NCBI RefSeq assembly: GCF_945956965.1
Contig: NZ_CAMFJS010000007.1
Coordinates: forward strand, 118,580-182,579
DNA length: 64,000 nucleotides
Origin: an uncultured Roseateles sp.
GTDB lineage: Bacteria > Pseudomonadota > Gammaproteobacteria > Burkholderiales > Burkholderiaceae_C
Reading direction: 5' to 3'
The position numbers were made by a program, and so were the translations under genes. The notes under the pieces were generated by a model. It saw nothing but the letters and a program-made list of their open reading frames with translations. It had not been told where the DNA came from and did not search any database. This document shows positions 1 through 7,857 of this stretch, one piece after another; the stretch's first letter is position 1, and every line of letters begins with the position of its first letter.

Positions 1-91
1 CGCCGCCCTGCGCGCCAACCGCCTGGGCTTGTTGAAGAGCCTGCATGAGGCGATGAACCGGGTGGCCGATTTGGCTCGCCTGGCGGTCTAA
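1..91 (+). CDS. glyS: Glycyl-tRNA synthetase beta subunit, C-terminal end (partial)
   Basis: Only the last 29 codons are inside the window, read in the frame beginning at base 2 and ending at TAA 89-91. The peptide ends in MNRVADLARLAV, which matches the usual carboxyl end of the bacterial GlyS beta chain. That chain works with GlyQ to charge tRNA-Gly in the cytoplasm. The downstream order (gmhB-like, then plsC) is the arrangement often seen after glyQS in Burkholderiales and supports the call. The start and catalytic parts lie outside the window. Confidence 0.75.
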   Translation, partial: AALRANRLGLLKSLHEAMNRVADLARLAV

Positions 92-116
92 TCACCCGAA
101 CCCTGAGCCAAGCCCC

Positions 117-773
117 ATGCCGATTCGCTCCGACCACAACACCCACCACCATCCCGTCAAGCTGGTCATCTTGGGGCGTGACGGGACGATCAACCAGTAC
201 CGCGACGACCACGTCAAGTCGATCGAGGAATTGCAGCCCCTGCCTGGGGCGCTGGAGGCGGTGGCGCGACTCAACCAGGCTGGTTGGCAGGTCGTGATGG
301 CCACCAACCAGCCCGGCATTGGCCGTGGTTTGCTGGACATGGCTTCGCTCAACGCGATTCATATCCGCCTCAATCAAATGCTGGCCGAGAAGGGCGGGCG
401 CTTGTCCGCCGCCTTCTTCTGCCCGCATACGCCGGAGGAGGGCTGCGATTGCCGCAAGCCCTTGCCTGGCCTGGTCTTGCAGATTGGCGAGCGCTTCGGC
501 GTGGACCTGGCCACCGTGCATATGGTGGGCGCCAGCCTCGGTGATTTGCAAACCGCGCAGGCGGCAGGCTGCATCCCGCATCTGGTGCGCAGCGAACGGC
601 TGGGCAATCTGAGTGAGGAGCAGTTCGCGGCTCTGGCGGCGCAAGTGCCCGGCACCAAGGTGCACACCAATCTGAGCGCCTTTGCCGAAGGCCTGATCCA
701 ACAAGAACGCCGCAGCAAGGCTGACGCCCGCGGTGACCATGCAGCACAAGCCGATAGCGGCCCGGAGACCTGA
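117..773 (+). CDS. gmhB: GmhB-like HAD phosphatase with degraded active site
   Basis: This 218-residue protein belongs to the histidinol-phosphate/heptose-bisphosphate phosphatase branch of the HAD superfamily. GmhB normally removes the 7-phosphate of D-glycero-D-manno-heptose 1,7-bisphosphate during LPS core heptose synthesis. The zinc loop is intact (C102, H104, C110, C112, then RKP) and motif II is recognisable (ATNQPGIGRG). Motif I reads LGRDGTIN, with Gly20 where the family has the nucleophile Asp (DRDGTIN). The motif IV region reads VGASLGDL, with Ala139 where the metal-binding Asp of VGDSLRDL should be. A working phosphatase therefore looks unlikely, although the frame is open and otherwise well conserved. 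It follows glyS by 25 bases and precedes plsC by 4. It could be a pseudo-enzyme, or the true heptose phosphatase may be encoded elsewhere. The family is clear; activity is doubtful. Confidence 0.8.
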   Translation: MPIRSDHNTHHHPVKLVILGRDGTINQYRDDHVKSIEELQPLPGALEAVARLNQAGWQVVMATNQPGIGRGLLDMASLNAIHIRLNQMLAEKGGRLSAAFFCPHTPEEGCDCRKPLPGLVLQIGERFGVDLATVHMVGASLGDLQTAQAAGCIPHLVRSERLGNLSEEQFAALAAQVPGTKVHTNLSAFAEGLIQQERRSKADARGDHAAQADSGPET

Positions 774-777
774 GTTA

Positions 778-1584
778 ATGCTTGCCACCCTTTTGTCCGC
801 CCTGCGGTCCGCACTGTTCCTGTTGTTCCTCATCGTCACGGTGATTCCGTGGGCCACCGCCGTCTTGTTGATTTCCATCTTCGCGCGCGGCAACACGGTG
901 TACTGGGCTTGCGCGGGCTGGCTGCGCTTGTCGATCTACGGTGCGCGCTATATCTGCGGCGTGCAGTGGCGCATCCAGGGTGAGCAGAACCTGCCCAGCG
1001 CGGCCGACACCACCTCGGGCGTGGTGCTGCTGTCCAAGCATCAAAGCACCTGGGAGACTTTTGCCTACCCGGGCTTGATGACCCACCCGCTGGCCTATGT
1101 GTTCAAGCGTGAGTTGCTCTATGTGCCCTTCTTCGGCTGGGCCATGGCGCGCATGGACATGATCCACATCGACCGCAGCAAGCGCAGCCAGGCCTGGAGC
1201 AAGGTGGCCGAGCAGGGCAAGCGCCTGACGGCGATGGGCCACTGGGTCATCATGTTCCCGGAAGGCACGCGCATCGCGCGCGGCAAGAAGGGTGAGTACA
1301 AAACCGGCGGCACCCGCCTGGCCATCGAGGCCGGCGTGCCGGTGGTGCCCATCGCGGCCACGGCCGCGCGCTGCTGGCCGCGCAAGTCCTTCTTGCTGCG
1401 CCCCGGCGTGGTGGACATCTCCATCGGCCGCCAAATCCCCTCGGTGGGCCGCGAGCCCGGCGAGATGATGCGCGAGGTGGAAACCTGGATCGAGGCTGAA
1501 ATGCGCCGTCTGGACCCCGAGGCCTACGGCCCTGAGTCCGCAGACGCAGCAGCGCCCGTCAAGGCCGAAAAGGCAAAGGCCTGA
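778..1584 (+). CDS. plsC: 1-acyl-sn-glycerol-3-phosphate acyltransferase (PlsC family)
   Basis: The protein has 268 residues and is a membrane acyltransferase that converts lysophosphatidic acid to phosphatidic acid in phospholipid synthesis. A hydrophobic segment near the N-terminus is followed by the acyltransferase block I KHQSTWETF (His-x4-acidic form), then MFPEGTRIARG (the glycerol-phosphate binding block) and PVVPIAATAA. The ATG at 778 is chosen because a GGAG lies 10 bases upstream and the protein then begins directly with the hydrophobic segment. A GTG at 733 in the same frame would add 15 residues inside the preceding gene. It lies in the glyS-gmhB-plsC cluster and is probably co-transcribed with the metallopeptidase 16 bases downstream. 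Confidence 0.85.
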   Translation: MLATLLSALRSALFLLFLIVTVIPWATAVLLISIFARGNTVYWACAGWLRLSIYGARYICGVQWRIQGEQNLPSAADTTSGVVLLSKHQSTWETFAYPGLMTHPLAYVFKRELLYVPFFGWAMARMDMIHIDRSKRSQAWSKVAEQGKRLTAMGHWVIMFPEGTRIARGKKGEYKTGGTRLAIEAGVPVVPIAATAARCWPRKSFLLRPGVVDISIGRQIPSVGREPGEMMREVETWIEAEMRRLDPEAYGPESADAAAPVKAEKAKA

Positions 1585-1600
1585 GTGTAGGACCCGCGGC

Positions 1601-2431
1601 ATGCGCAAGCGCCTCGCCCAACTCTTGCAGGACGCGCAGCTGTCCTTGTTCGGGCCTGAGGTCTTGAGCGCGCCCGCGCCTACGCCTGTATTGGCTGCTC
1701 CGCAGCTGCCCAACCCGCGCGCGCAGCGCGAGCTGCGCCTGGGTGAGCAGCGCGTGGCCTATGAGCTCAAGCGTGCACGCCGCCGCAGCATCGGCTTCGT
1801 GGTCGGCTCCGAAGGCTTGCGGGTCAGCGCGCCGCGCTGGCTGCCGCAAGAAGACATCGAGCGCGCCCTGGTGCAGAAATCGGACTGGATTCTGCGCAAG
1901 CTGGTCGAGCAGCGCGAGCGCGCCCGGCGCGTGGCGGCCGCGCGCATCGAGTGGCGCGATGGCGCCAGCATGAACTATCTCGGCACGCGCCTGACCCTGC
2001 GGCTGGGCGCCGCGCAAGCCGGTGTGACCCTGGATGAAGAAGCGCAGCTGCTGCATCTGCACCTGCCGGTCTTGAGCAGTGAAGACGAGGTGCGCGAGGC
2101 CGTGCAAGCCTGGTTGAAGCGGCGCGCGCGCGCGCTGTTCGAGCTGCGCTGCGCCTACTTCGCGGCGGCCCTGGGCGTGCAGATGACGTCACTGCGCCTG
2201 AGTTCGGCGCAAACCCGCTGGGGCAGCGCCAGTGCCGATGGCTCGATCCGCCTGAACTGGCGTTTGATTCACTTCAGCCCGGCCATCATCGACTATGTGG
2301 TGGCGCACGAGCTGGCGCATTTGCGCGAGATGAATCACAGCCCGCGCTTTTGGGCGGTGGTGGCGTCCGTCTTGCCTGATTACGAGCGCGCCCGCGCTCA
2401 GCTGCGCGAAGAATCCATCATTGCCGAGTAG
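1601..2431 (+). CDS. YgjP-type (DUF45/SprT-like) zinc metallopeptidase
   Basis: This is a 276-residue protein. The C-terminal half carries HELAHLREMNHSPRFW: the HExxH zinc motif plus a downstream His that can act as third ligand, as in the YgjP/WLM group of minigluzincins. Preceding blocks such as TRWGSASADGSIRLNWRL are also typical of the family. The first 45 residues are Ala/Pro rich and variable. The cellular role of YgjP-like proteins is not well established. The ATG at 1601 follows plsC by 16 bases and suggests the same transcript. No signal peptide is visible, so it is probably cytoplasmic. Confidence 0.75.
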   Translation: MRKRLAQLLQDAQLSLFGPEVLSAPAPTPVLAAPQLPNPRAQRELRLGEQRVAYELKRARRRSIGFVVGSEGLRVSAPRWLPQEDIERALVQKSDWILRKLVEQRERARRVAAARIEWRDGASMNYLGTRLTLRLGAAQAGVTLDEEAQLLHLHLPVLSSEDEVREAVQAWLKRRARALFELRCAYFAAALGVQMTSLRLSSAQTRWGSASADGSIRLNWRLIHFSPAIIDYVVAHELAHLREMNHSPRFWAVVASVLPDYERARAQLREESIIAE

Positions 2432-2762
2432 GCATTTGGGTGAGTTCTAGCCTGGCAAGGCCTGACCCCGCCTTCGCCTCAAGCCCCTTTTTTTCTTCAA
2501 ACCCCCCCCTTTTGGGGGTGGTTGCCCCGGCCTGCGTTCGCGTGCAAACTGCCGCCCAACGCTGTCAACGCGCTGGAGAGACTTCAGAAATGCTGAAGTC
2601 ATCGGAGGTAAGCAGGCCTTTGCAGCCAGGCCCTGCTTGCGGGAGCACCAAAAAGAAGACTGCATGCCGCCGCTGGGGTTCACGCCTCAGCGGCGGCACT
2701 ACTTCTGGGCTGCACTTTGCCATTCAGTTTGGCCATTCAGCTTTGCGCTGAAGGTCGGTGTT
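2432..2762. other. Intergenic stretch between convergent genes
   Basis: About 330 bases without a credible gene. It contains a T7 tract near 2487-2494, a C8/G5 hairpin-like stretch at 2501-2519 and the 10-bp hairpin described separately. Short reading frames here lack any family signature and have base composition unlike the neighbours. The genes on both sides point inward, so transcription stops are expected here. Confidence 0.5.
2650..2697 (-). terminator. Probable terminator of the MBL-fold gene
   Basis: A perfect 10-bp inverted repeat (GCCGCCGCTG at 2666-2675, CAGCGGCGGC at 2688-2697, 12-base loop) lies 65 bases past the stop of the minus-strand hydrolase. On the minus strand it is followed after six bases by the T-rich run TCTTCTTTTT. 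The six-base gap is longer than ideal. Confidence 0.5.
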
Positions 2763-3821
2763 TCAGATCGCGCTGAAGCGGTAAATGCCGTCGGCGTCCA
2801 GGCGGCGCTGCAAGCGGCCCTGCAGCCACAAAGCATTCAGGTGCGCCACCGACTCGCCCATGGCGAAGGTGGTCTGGTGCAGATCGAGCTTGCGCTTGAA
2901 CAGCAGGTCCAGCAGCTCTGCCGCGTGGCAGGGCTTGGCGGCACAGGCCTGCATGACATCGGCCAGGCGCTCATCGTGGTGCTCCAGCAATTGATCGACG
3001 CGGGCGTGCAGGCCGCTGAAGGGTTTGCCATGCGCGGGCAGCACCAAGGTGTCGGCCGGTAGCGTCAGCATCTGGCGGATGGAGTCAAGGTAGAGCGTCA
3101 GCGGGTCGGCCTCGGGCTCCACATCCACCACGCTGACATTGGTGGAGATGCGCGGCAGCACCATATCGCCGGAGATCAGCAGGCTCAATTCGGGGCAGTG
3201 CAGGCTGATGTGCTCGGGCGCGTGGCCATAGCCGGTGACGCAATGCCAACTGCGGCCACCGATGGTGAGCTGCAGCCCATTCATCAGGCGCCGGAAGCTG
3301 GCCGGCACACTGGGCACCATGCTGGGGTAGTAGCTGCTGCGAGCGCGGATCTTGGCCAGCGATTCTTCATCGACCAGGCCATGGCTGGCGAAGAAGGCCG
3401 CCGCGCTGTGGCCGCCCATGCCCACCGTTGAGCCGCTGGCCAACCGGGCCAGATGGAAATCGGTCGCGCTGATCCATAAGCGGCATTGCCATTTCTCGGT
3501 CAGCCAGGCCGCCAGGCCGATATGGTCGGGATGAAAGTGGGTGACGATGACGCGCAGCACCGGCAGGCCCGCCAGCTCGTTAGCAAACACCTGCTCCCAC
3601 AGCGCTTGCGTGGCGGGGTTGGCCACGCCGCAGTCCACGATGCTCCAGCCGGCCTGGCCGTCGATCTCATCCCGCAGCAGCCACAAATTGATGTGGTCCA
3701 GCGCAAAGGGCAGGCCCATGCGCAGCCAGCGCACGCCGGGCGCCAACTCCAGGGTGGCGCCGGGGGCGGGCAGGGCATCGCCCAGGGGGTAGTGCAGTTC
3801 GGACTCGCGGGAATTGGCCAT
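2763..3821 (-). CDS. MBL-fold metallo-hydrolase
   Basis: The 352-residue protein has a metallo-beta-lactamase fold with the metal motif THFHPDHIG at about residues 110-120. The downstream GYGHAPEHISL and LVLPAHGKPF supply further metal-binding His and Asp positions, so a two-metal hydrolase site is likely. The substrate cannot be read from sequence; relatives include glyoxalase II-like thioesterases. The ATG at 3821 is preferred because the protein then starts just before the conserved part; an upstream in-frame start would run into the divergent promoter. It faces a MerR-type regulator across a 98-base gap with a perfect 16-bp palindrome, which suggests control by that regulator. Confidence 0.75.
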   Translation of the reverse strand: MANSRESELHYPLGDALPAPGATLELAPGVRWLRMGLPFALDHINLWLLRDEIDGQAGWSIVDCGVANPATQALWEQVFANELAGLPVLRVIVTHFHPDHIGLAAWLTEKWQCRLWISATDFHLARLASGSTVGMGGHSAAAFFASHGLVDEESLAKIRARSSYYPSMVPSVPASFRRLMNGLQLTIGGRSWHCVTGYGHAPEHISLHCPELSLLISGDMVLPRISTNVSVVDVEPEADPLTLYLDSIRQMLTLPADTLVLPAHGKPFSGLHARVDQLLEHHDERLADVMQACAAKPCHAAELLDLLFKRKLDLHQTTFAMGESVAHLNALWLQGRLQRRLDADGIYRFSAI

Positions 3822-3877
3822 GGTGGTCTTGTCTTTTCTTGTCGCTATTGGCTTGTTGTGCGGCAGGTAAACTGCCG

Positions 3878-3893
3878 TTGACGTTAACGTCAA
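3878..3893. promoter_or_regulatory. Perfect 16-bp palindrome, probable MerR-family operator
   Basis: TTGACGTTAACGTCAA is a perfect palindrome in the 98-base gap between the divergent hydrolase and MerR-family genes. It lies 56 bases from the hydrolase start and 26 from the regulator start. The ACGT-TA-ACGT core resembles, as far as I recall, the palindromes reported for LiuR-type MerR regulators of branched-chain acyl-CoA catabolism. Binding by the neighbouring regulator is inferred. Confidence 0.6.
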
Positions 3894-3919
3894 TGTCCAC
3901 TCAGTTTAGCCAGCATCCC

Positions 3920-4351
3920 ATGACTTCCAACGCAAACCCCGCCACCGCCGCATGTGTTGCTGAAGGGCAGGCGCGCTTATTCACCATCACCGAGTTGGCG
4001 GCCGAGTTCGACATCACCCCGCGCGCGATTCGTTTCTACGAAGACATGGGCCTGCTGGAACCCACCCGCTCGGGCCGCAACCGGGTCTATTCGCACCGCG
4101 ACCGCACCCGCCTCAAGCTGACGCTGCGCGGCAAACGCCTGGGCCTGACCCTGCAAGAAATCAAGCAACTGGTGGACATGTACGACGCCAAAACCGGCGC
4201 CGCCCCGCAGCTCAAGGCCTTTCTCGAAGTGCTGCGCCAGCATCGCCGCCAACTCGAGCAGCAGCTTGACGACATCGAAGTCACCCTGGCTGAGATCGCC
4301 CAGCATGAGCAGCGCTGTGAAAGCCTGCTCAAGTCCAGTCAAGCGGCCTGA
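3920..4351 (+). CDS. MerR-family transcriptional regulator (LiuR-like)
   Basis: This 143-residue protein has an N-terminal winged helix, FTITELAAEFDITPRAIRFYEDMGLLEPTR, followed by RVYSHRDRTRLKLTLRGKRLGLTL and a long coiled-coil dimer helix (about residues 95-140). No effector cysteines like those of metal-sensing MerR proteins are present. The DITPRAIRFYED wording and the short C-terminal region recall LiuR-type regulators of acyl-CoA or branched-chain catabolism. The ATG at 3920 starts just before the conserved part. Its stop abuts the stop of the convergent sensor kinase with no gap. It probably binds the adjacent palindrome and controls the hydrolase and itself. Confidence 0.75.
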   Translation: MTSNANPATAACVAEGQARLFTITELAAEFDITPRAIRFYEDMGLLEPTRSGRNRVYSHRDRTRLKLTLRGKRLGLTLQEIKQLVDMYDAKTGAAPQLKAFLEVLRQHRRQLEQQLDDIEVTLAEIAQHEQRCESLLKSSQAA

Positions 4352-6757
4352 TCAGGCGTTTGCCATCGAACTTGCGCTGAGCAACTGCAGCGCGGCCCAC
4401 CAGTCCTCCTCCTGCACCGGTTTGCCAAGCCAGCCGGCATCGGGCTTAGGCGGCAGGTGTCGGCTGCAGCACAGCACGCGCATTTGCGCGTGGCGGCTGC
4501 GCAAGCCCGCCAGCGCCTGGATCAAGCCGCCCGGCAAGCCATCGGGCTCGACGACCAGCAGCTCCAGTGGCGTGTCGATTTGCATCGCCTCTTCCAGATC
4601 GGCGGCCTGCAGGCAGTCGAAGCCCGCCAGGCTCAGGCGTTCGGCCAAGGCTTCGCGAGCCGTCTCGCAGGGGTCGAGCACCAGCGCGTGCAAGCCTTCG
4701 CCGATGCTGATCTGGCGCAAGAGCGGTGGCCACATTACTTCGTCTTCGTCGGCCAGCTGAAGAGGAAGATCAAAGCTGAATTCGCTGCCGAGGCCGAGCT
4801 GGCTGCGCACGCGGATATCTCCGCCCATGGCCTGCACCATCTGGCGCGCGATGCTCAGGCCCAAGCCCTGGCCCGGCAGATGGGCGCTGGCGCTGGCGCG
4901 CACAAAGGGCTCGAAGAGCCAGGGCAGGTCTTCGGCGGCGATGCCGCTGCCTTGATCGCTGACGCTCAGCTGCAGCCGCGCTGGTGCGCCGGCTTCGATG
5001 CCTGCGTGAAGCATGATGACGCTGTCGCGGCTGAACTTGGCCGCGTTGGACAGCAGATTGAACAGCACTTGCCGCAGGCGCTTGGCATCGAGTTCAACAA
5101 CGGTCGGCAGCTCCGGCGCCAGGCGCAATTCGATATGGCAGCCGGCGCTGCGGGCCAAGCCCTGAGCCTGCTCCACCGTGTCGTGCAAAAGCCCGTGCAG
5201 ATAGACCGGCGCGGGCAGGATCTCCAGCACGGCGCTGCTCTCCGGCGCTTTGGCGAAGCGCTGCAGCTCATCGATCATGTCCAGCAGCAGCAGGCCGCTG
5301 CGCTCGATGGCGCGGCGGTCGGCGTCAAAGGCTTGATCGGCCCGCATCTCGCGTGCGACATGCACGACCGAGGCCAAAGGCGCCCGCAGATCATGGCCGA
5401 TATAGCCCAGCAAGCGGCCCTTGGCCGCATCGCTGGCCTGGGCGTGACGGGTGGCCTGGGCCAGCGCCTTGGTGCGCTCCAGCACGGCGGTTTCCAGCCC
5501 GCGCTCATAACGTTGGTGCTGTTGGTGAAAACGGTGCATCAGGGCCGTCAGCACCAGCAAGCAGCCCAGCTCCATCATCAGCGGCGGCGCGTAGTCGCTC
5601 ATTGGTCCGTGGGAGGACAGCCCCAGCAGGCTCAGATAGCGGGGCAAGATGCCCAGGGCTTGCGTGCCCAGGGCCAGCAGCCAAGCCAGGGCCAGGCGTT
5701 GGCCGGCGCGGGCGGCTTGCACGCAGGCCAGCAGCAAACCCAGCACCATGACGGTGTTGAGCACCGAATTGCAAAAGGTGCCCAGGCGGTAGTCGCCCAG
5801 CAGGCAGACACCGAGGGTGAGCAGGCTGAGCCAGGCAATCAGGTTCAGGCCGCGGTGCAGGCGGGGTTGGCGCCGACGCAGGTGAAGCAGGCGGCGCACC
5901 GCCAGCCATTGGCACAGCACGGCAATGCCGCCCAATAGGGCCAGGCTGCGAGTGGCCCAGTCGGTGGCGTCGGGCCACAGAATCATGAAGCTGGTGCCGC
6001 GCATGCCCGACTCATACAGAATCGCCATCAGCATATGGGCGGCGATGTACATCGCGGCGGGCTCGCGCAGCACCTGGGTCATCATCACCGTCAGCAGCAT
6101 CAGGATCAGGGCGACGCCGACCAAGACCCCGTCCAACCAAAGGCCGCCTGGGAATCGAATCTGCAGGGTGTGCGGCTCCCACAGCGAGGCTTCCAGCGCC
6201 ACGGAACTGCGGCTGGCCACCCGTAGCAAAAAGGTCTGCGTTTGGCCGGGCGCCAGTTGCACGATGAAGGCGCTTTCCCGCATCGCCAGTTCCCGCTCGC
6301 CAAAGGGGTGGCTGGTGCCGGCATGGCTCACTTGCCATTGGCCGTCGGCCTGCTCGCGGTACAGCGCCACCTCTTCCAAGCGGGCCGGTTCAATCAGCAG
6401 ATGCCGGCTCAGGCTTTGGGTGCTCGGGTTGTGCAAGCGCAGGCGCAGCCAGTAGGCCGATGCGCTATAGCCCGGGCGCTTGTCGCTGCTTTGCATGGGC
6501 CGAAAGGCCTGATGCGCGACTTCCTGCGGGCCCAGGCGGGCGCTGGTGTCCGTCCAAATTTGCAGATAGGGCAGCAGCGGCAGCTGCTCCTGACCTTGGG
6601 CTTGCAGCTGCACGACGGCTTGCGACTCGGCCAGGGCTGTGGCCGGGGCCCTTGTTTGGGTTTGCTGGGCTTGGGCGGTGCCGTTGAGGCTGAGCGCTGC
6701 GAGAAGAAGCAGGCCCAGCAGTCGTGTGCGTAGCAGCGTGAGCAGGTGGCCGCTCAA
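4352..6757 (-). CDS. 7TM-DISM hybrid-like sensor histidine kinase
   Basis: 801 residues. Signal peptide (1-31), an extracytoplasmic 7TMR-DISM sensing domain (about 45-195), seven membrane segments (about 205-408) and a short coiled coil. The HisKA box is GHDLRAP with His455; the HATPase has an N box (NLLSNAAKF), DQGSGIA and GQGLGLSIA. A receiver-like tail (about 690-795) keeps the Lys-Pro near 779 but reads VVEPDGLPG where an Asp followed by xxMPG is expected, so phosphorelay through it is doubtful. The start is TTG at 6757, overlapping the TGA of the upstream response regulator, which implies translational coupling. The ligand is unknown; DISM domains often bind carbohydrate-like compounds. 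It is the probable sensor for the facing secretion genes. Confidence 0.85.
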   Translation of the reverse strand: MSGHLLTLLRTRLLGLLLLAALSLNGTAQAQQTQTRAPATALAESQAVVQLQAQGQEQLPLLPYLQIWTDTSARLGPQEVAHQAFRPMQSSDKRPGYSASAYWLRLRLHNPSTQSLSRHLLIEPARLEEVALYREQADGQWQVSHAGTSHPFGERELAMRESAFIVQLAPGQTQTFLLRVASRSSVALEASLWEPHTLQIRFPGGLWLDGVLVGVALILMLLTVMMTQVLREPAAMYIAAHMLMAILYESGMRGTSFMILWPDATDWATRSLALLGGIAVLCQWLAVRRLLHLRRRQPRLHRGLNLIAWLSLLTLGVCLLGDYRLGTFCNSVLNTVMVLGLLLACVQAARAGQRLALAWLLALGTQALGILPRYLSLLGLSSHGPMSDYAPPLMMELGCLLVLTALMHRFHQQHQRYERGLETAVLERTKALAQATRHAQASDAAKGRLLGYIGHDLRAPLASVVHVAREMRADQAFDADRRAIERSGLLLLDMIDELQRFAKAPESSAVLEILPAPVYLHGLLHDTVEQAQGLARSAGCHIELRLAPELPTVVELDAKRLRQVLFNLLSNAAKFSRDSVIMLHAGIEAGAPARLQLSVSDQGSGIAAEDLPWLFEPFVRASASAHLPGQGLGLSIARQMVQAMGGDIRVRSQLGLGSEFSFDLPLQLADEDEVMWPPLLRQISIGEGLHALVLDPCETAREALAERLSLAGFDCLQAADLEEAMQIDTPLELLVVEPDGLPGGLIQALAGLRSRHAQMRVLCCSRHLPPKPDAGWLGKPVQEEDWWAALQLLSASSMANA

Positions 6758-7644
6758 AACTGAGCAGCCCTTGGCGCCATCTCCGCGCGCTCGCCTTGGG
6801 CCTCTGCCGGGGCGCCTTGCTCGCGCAGGGCTTGGCGATAAGCCTGGGGGCTCATGCCGGTGCGCTCCCGAAATGAGGTGGCGAAATTGCCGGGATTGCC
6901 AAAGCCCACGGTGAAGGCGATCTCTTGCACCGACATGGCGGTGTCGGCCAGCAGGCGCTGGCCGGTGCTGACCCGCTCATCGCGGATAAAGCCCGAGATG
7001 GTCTGGCCCAGATGCTCGCGGAACAGGGCCAGCAGGCGCTTCTCATGCAGGCCCACCTGCCGGGCGATCTCAGCCACCGAGGGCGTCTCGCGCAAATGAG
7101 CGCGGATGTATTGGGCGGCCGCCTGCACCAGCAACTCATCCGGGTTGCGGGTGGCGGGCGCGGCCGCGGCCTCGCTGCTCATGGGTTGGCGAATCTGCGC
7201 GGCCAGGTGCAGGTGCACACGCACCCGGGCCAGCACTTCCTCCGGGTGAAAGGGCTTGCTGATGAAGTCCACCGCGCCGAGCGCCAGGCCTTGCACGCGG
7301 CGCTCGGGTGAGTTGTGCGCGCTCAAGAACAGCACCGGGGTGGCGCTGGTCAGCGGGTCCGCCTTGAGCAGGCGGCACAGGGCATAGCCGTCCATATCCG
7401 GCAGGCCGATGTCCAAGAGCACCAGATCAGGCTGCAAGGCCTGGGCCCGTTGCAGGCCGGCCTGGCCGTTGTGGGCCAGGGCCAGGCGGTAGTCGGGCTG
7501 CAAGAGCTGGTTGAGCCAGCGCAGTTCCTCGGGCTTGTCGTCCACCAGCAGGATCAGAGGGCGCACCAGCGTTGAGCCAGAGATGGGCGTCTGCGCGTTG
7601 ATCGGAGTTTCGGGTGCACTTGCCGTGCTGATGGTCTCGTACAT
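6754..7644 (-). CDS. Response regulator with AraC-type DNA-binding domain
   Basis: 296 residues. A receiver domain (about 30-148) has the acidic pair D35/D36, phosphoacceptor D78 in LLDIGLPDMDG, and Lys130 in FISKPFHPEE. A linker is followed by a C-terminal AraC/XylS double helix-turn-helix (about 178-280) ending in FGNPGNFATSFRERTGMSPQAYR. It is encoded just upstream of, and overlapping, the 7TM-DISM kinase, so the two form a cognate pair. The gene is divergent from the TpsB gene with 213 bases between them, which hold repeated TTTGCC half-sites. The likely role is activation of the secretion operon; this is inferred from position. Confidence 0.85.
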   Translation of the reverse strand: MYETISTASAPETPINAQTPISGSTLVRPLILLVDDKPEELRWLNQLLQPDYRLALAHNGQAGLQRAQALQPDLVLLDIGLPDMDGYALCRLLKADPLTSATPVLFLSAHNSPERRVQGLALGAVDFISKPFHPEEVLARVRVHLHLAAQIRQPMSSEAAAAPATRNPDELLVQAAAQYIRAHLRETPSVAEIARQVGLHEKRLLALFREHLGQTISGFIRDERVSTGQRLLADTAMSVQEIAFTVGFGNPGNFATSFRERTGMSPQAYRQALREQGAPAEAQGERAEMAPRAAQF

Positions 7645-7752
7645 AGGGGCGGATTGTCGGCCAAGGGCTGCGCGCGAATAAGCCCGTGAGCGGGTGGCTG
7701 GCCTGTGGTTTGTGCGCTGATCGCACTTTGTCCGCGGTGGAGCGCCACTTTC

Positions 7753-7808
7753 TTGCCGCTATTCGTTTTGCCAAGACTGCTGGGCCATTTGCCAAAGGGT
7801 TTGCCCTG
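7753..7808. promoter_or_regulatory. Repeated TTTGCC half-sites upstream of tpsB (candidate regulator site)
   Basis: Four TTGCC words lie in the divergent promoter region at 7753, 7768, 7789 and 7801. The best are TTTTGCCAAG (7766-7775), TTTGCCAAA (7788-7796) and GGTTTGCCCT (7798-7807). The first two are 21 bases apart, about two helical turns, as expected for AraC-type direct-repeat binding. The last two words recur exactly upstream of the TonB-like gene at 16.3 kb. Assignment to the adjacent AraC-type regulator is inferred. Confidence 0.4.
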
Positions 7809-7857
7809 AGCTGGGGCCGATAAAGCGGGCTGATCACACCGAGACCGAGGGACTCCC

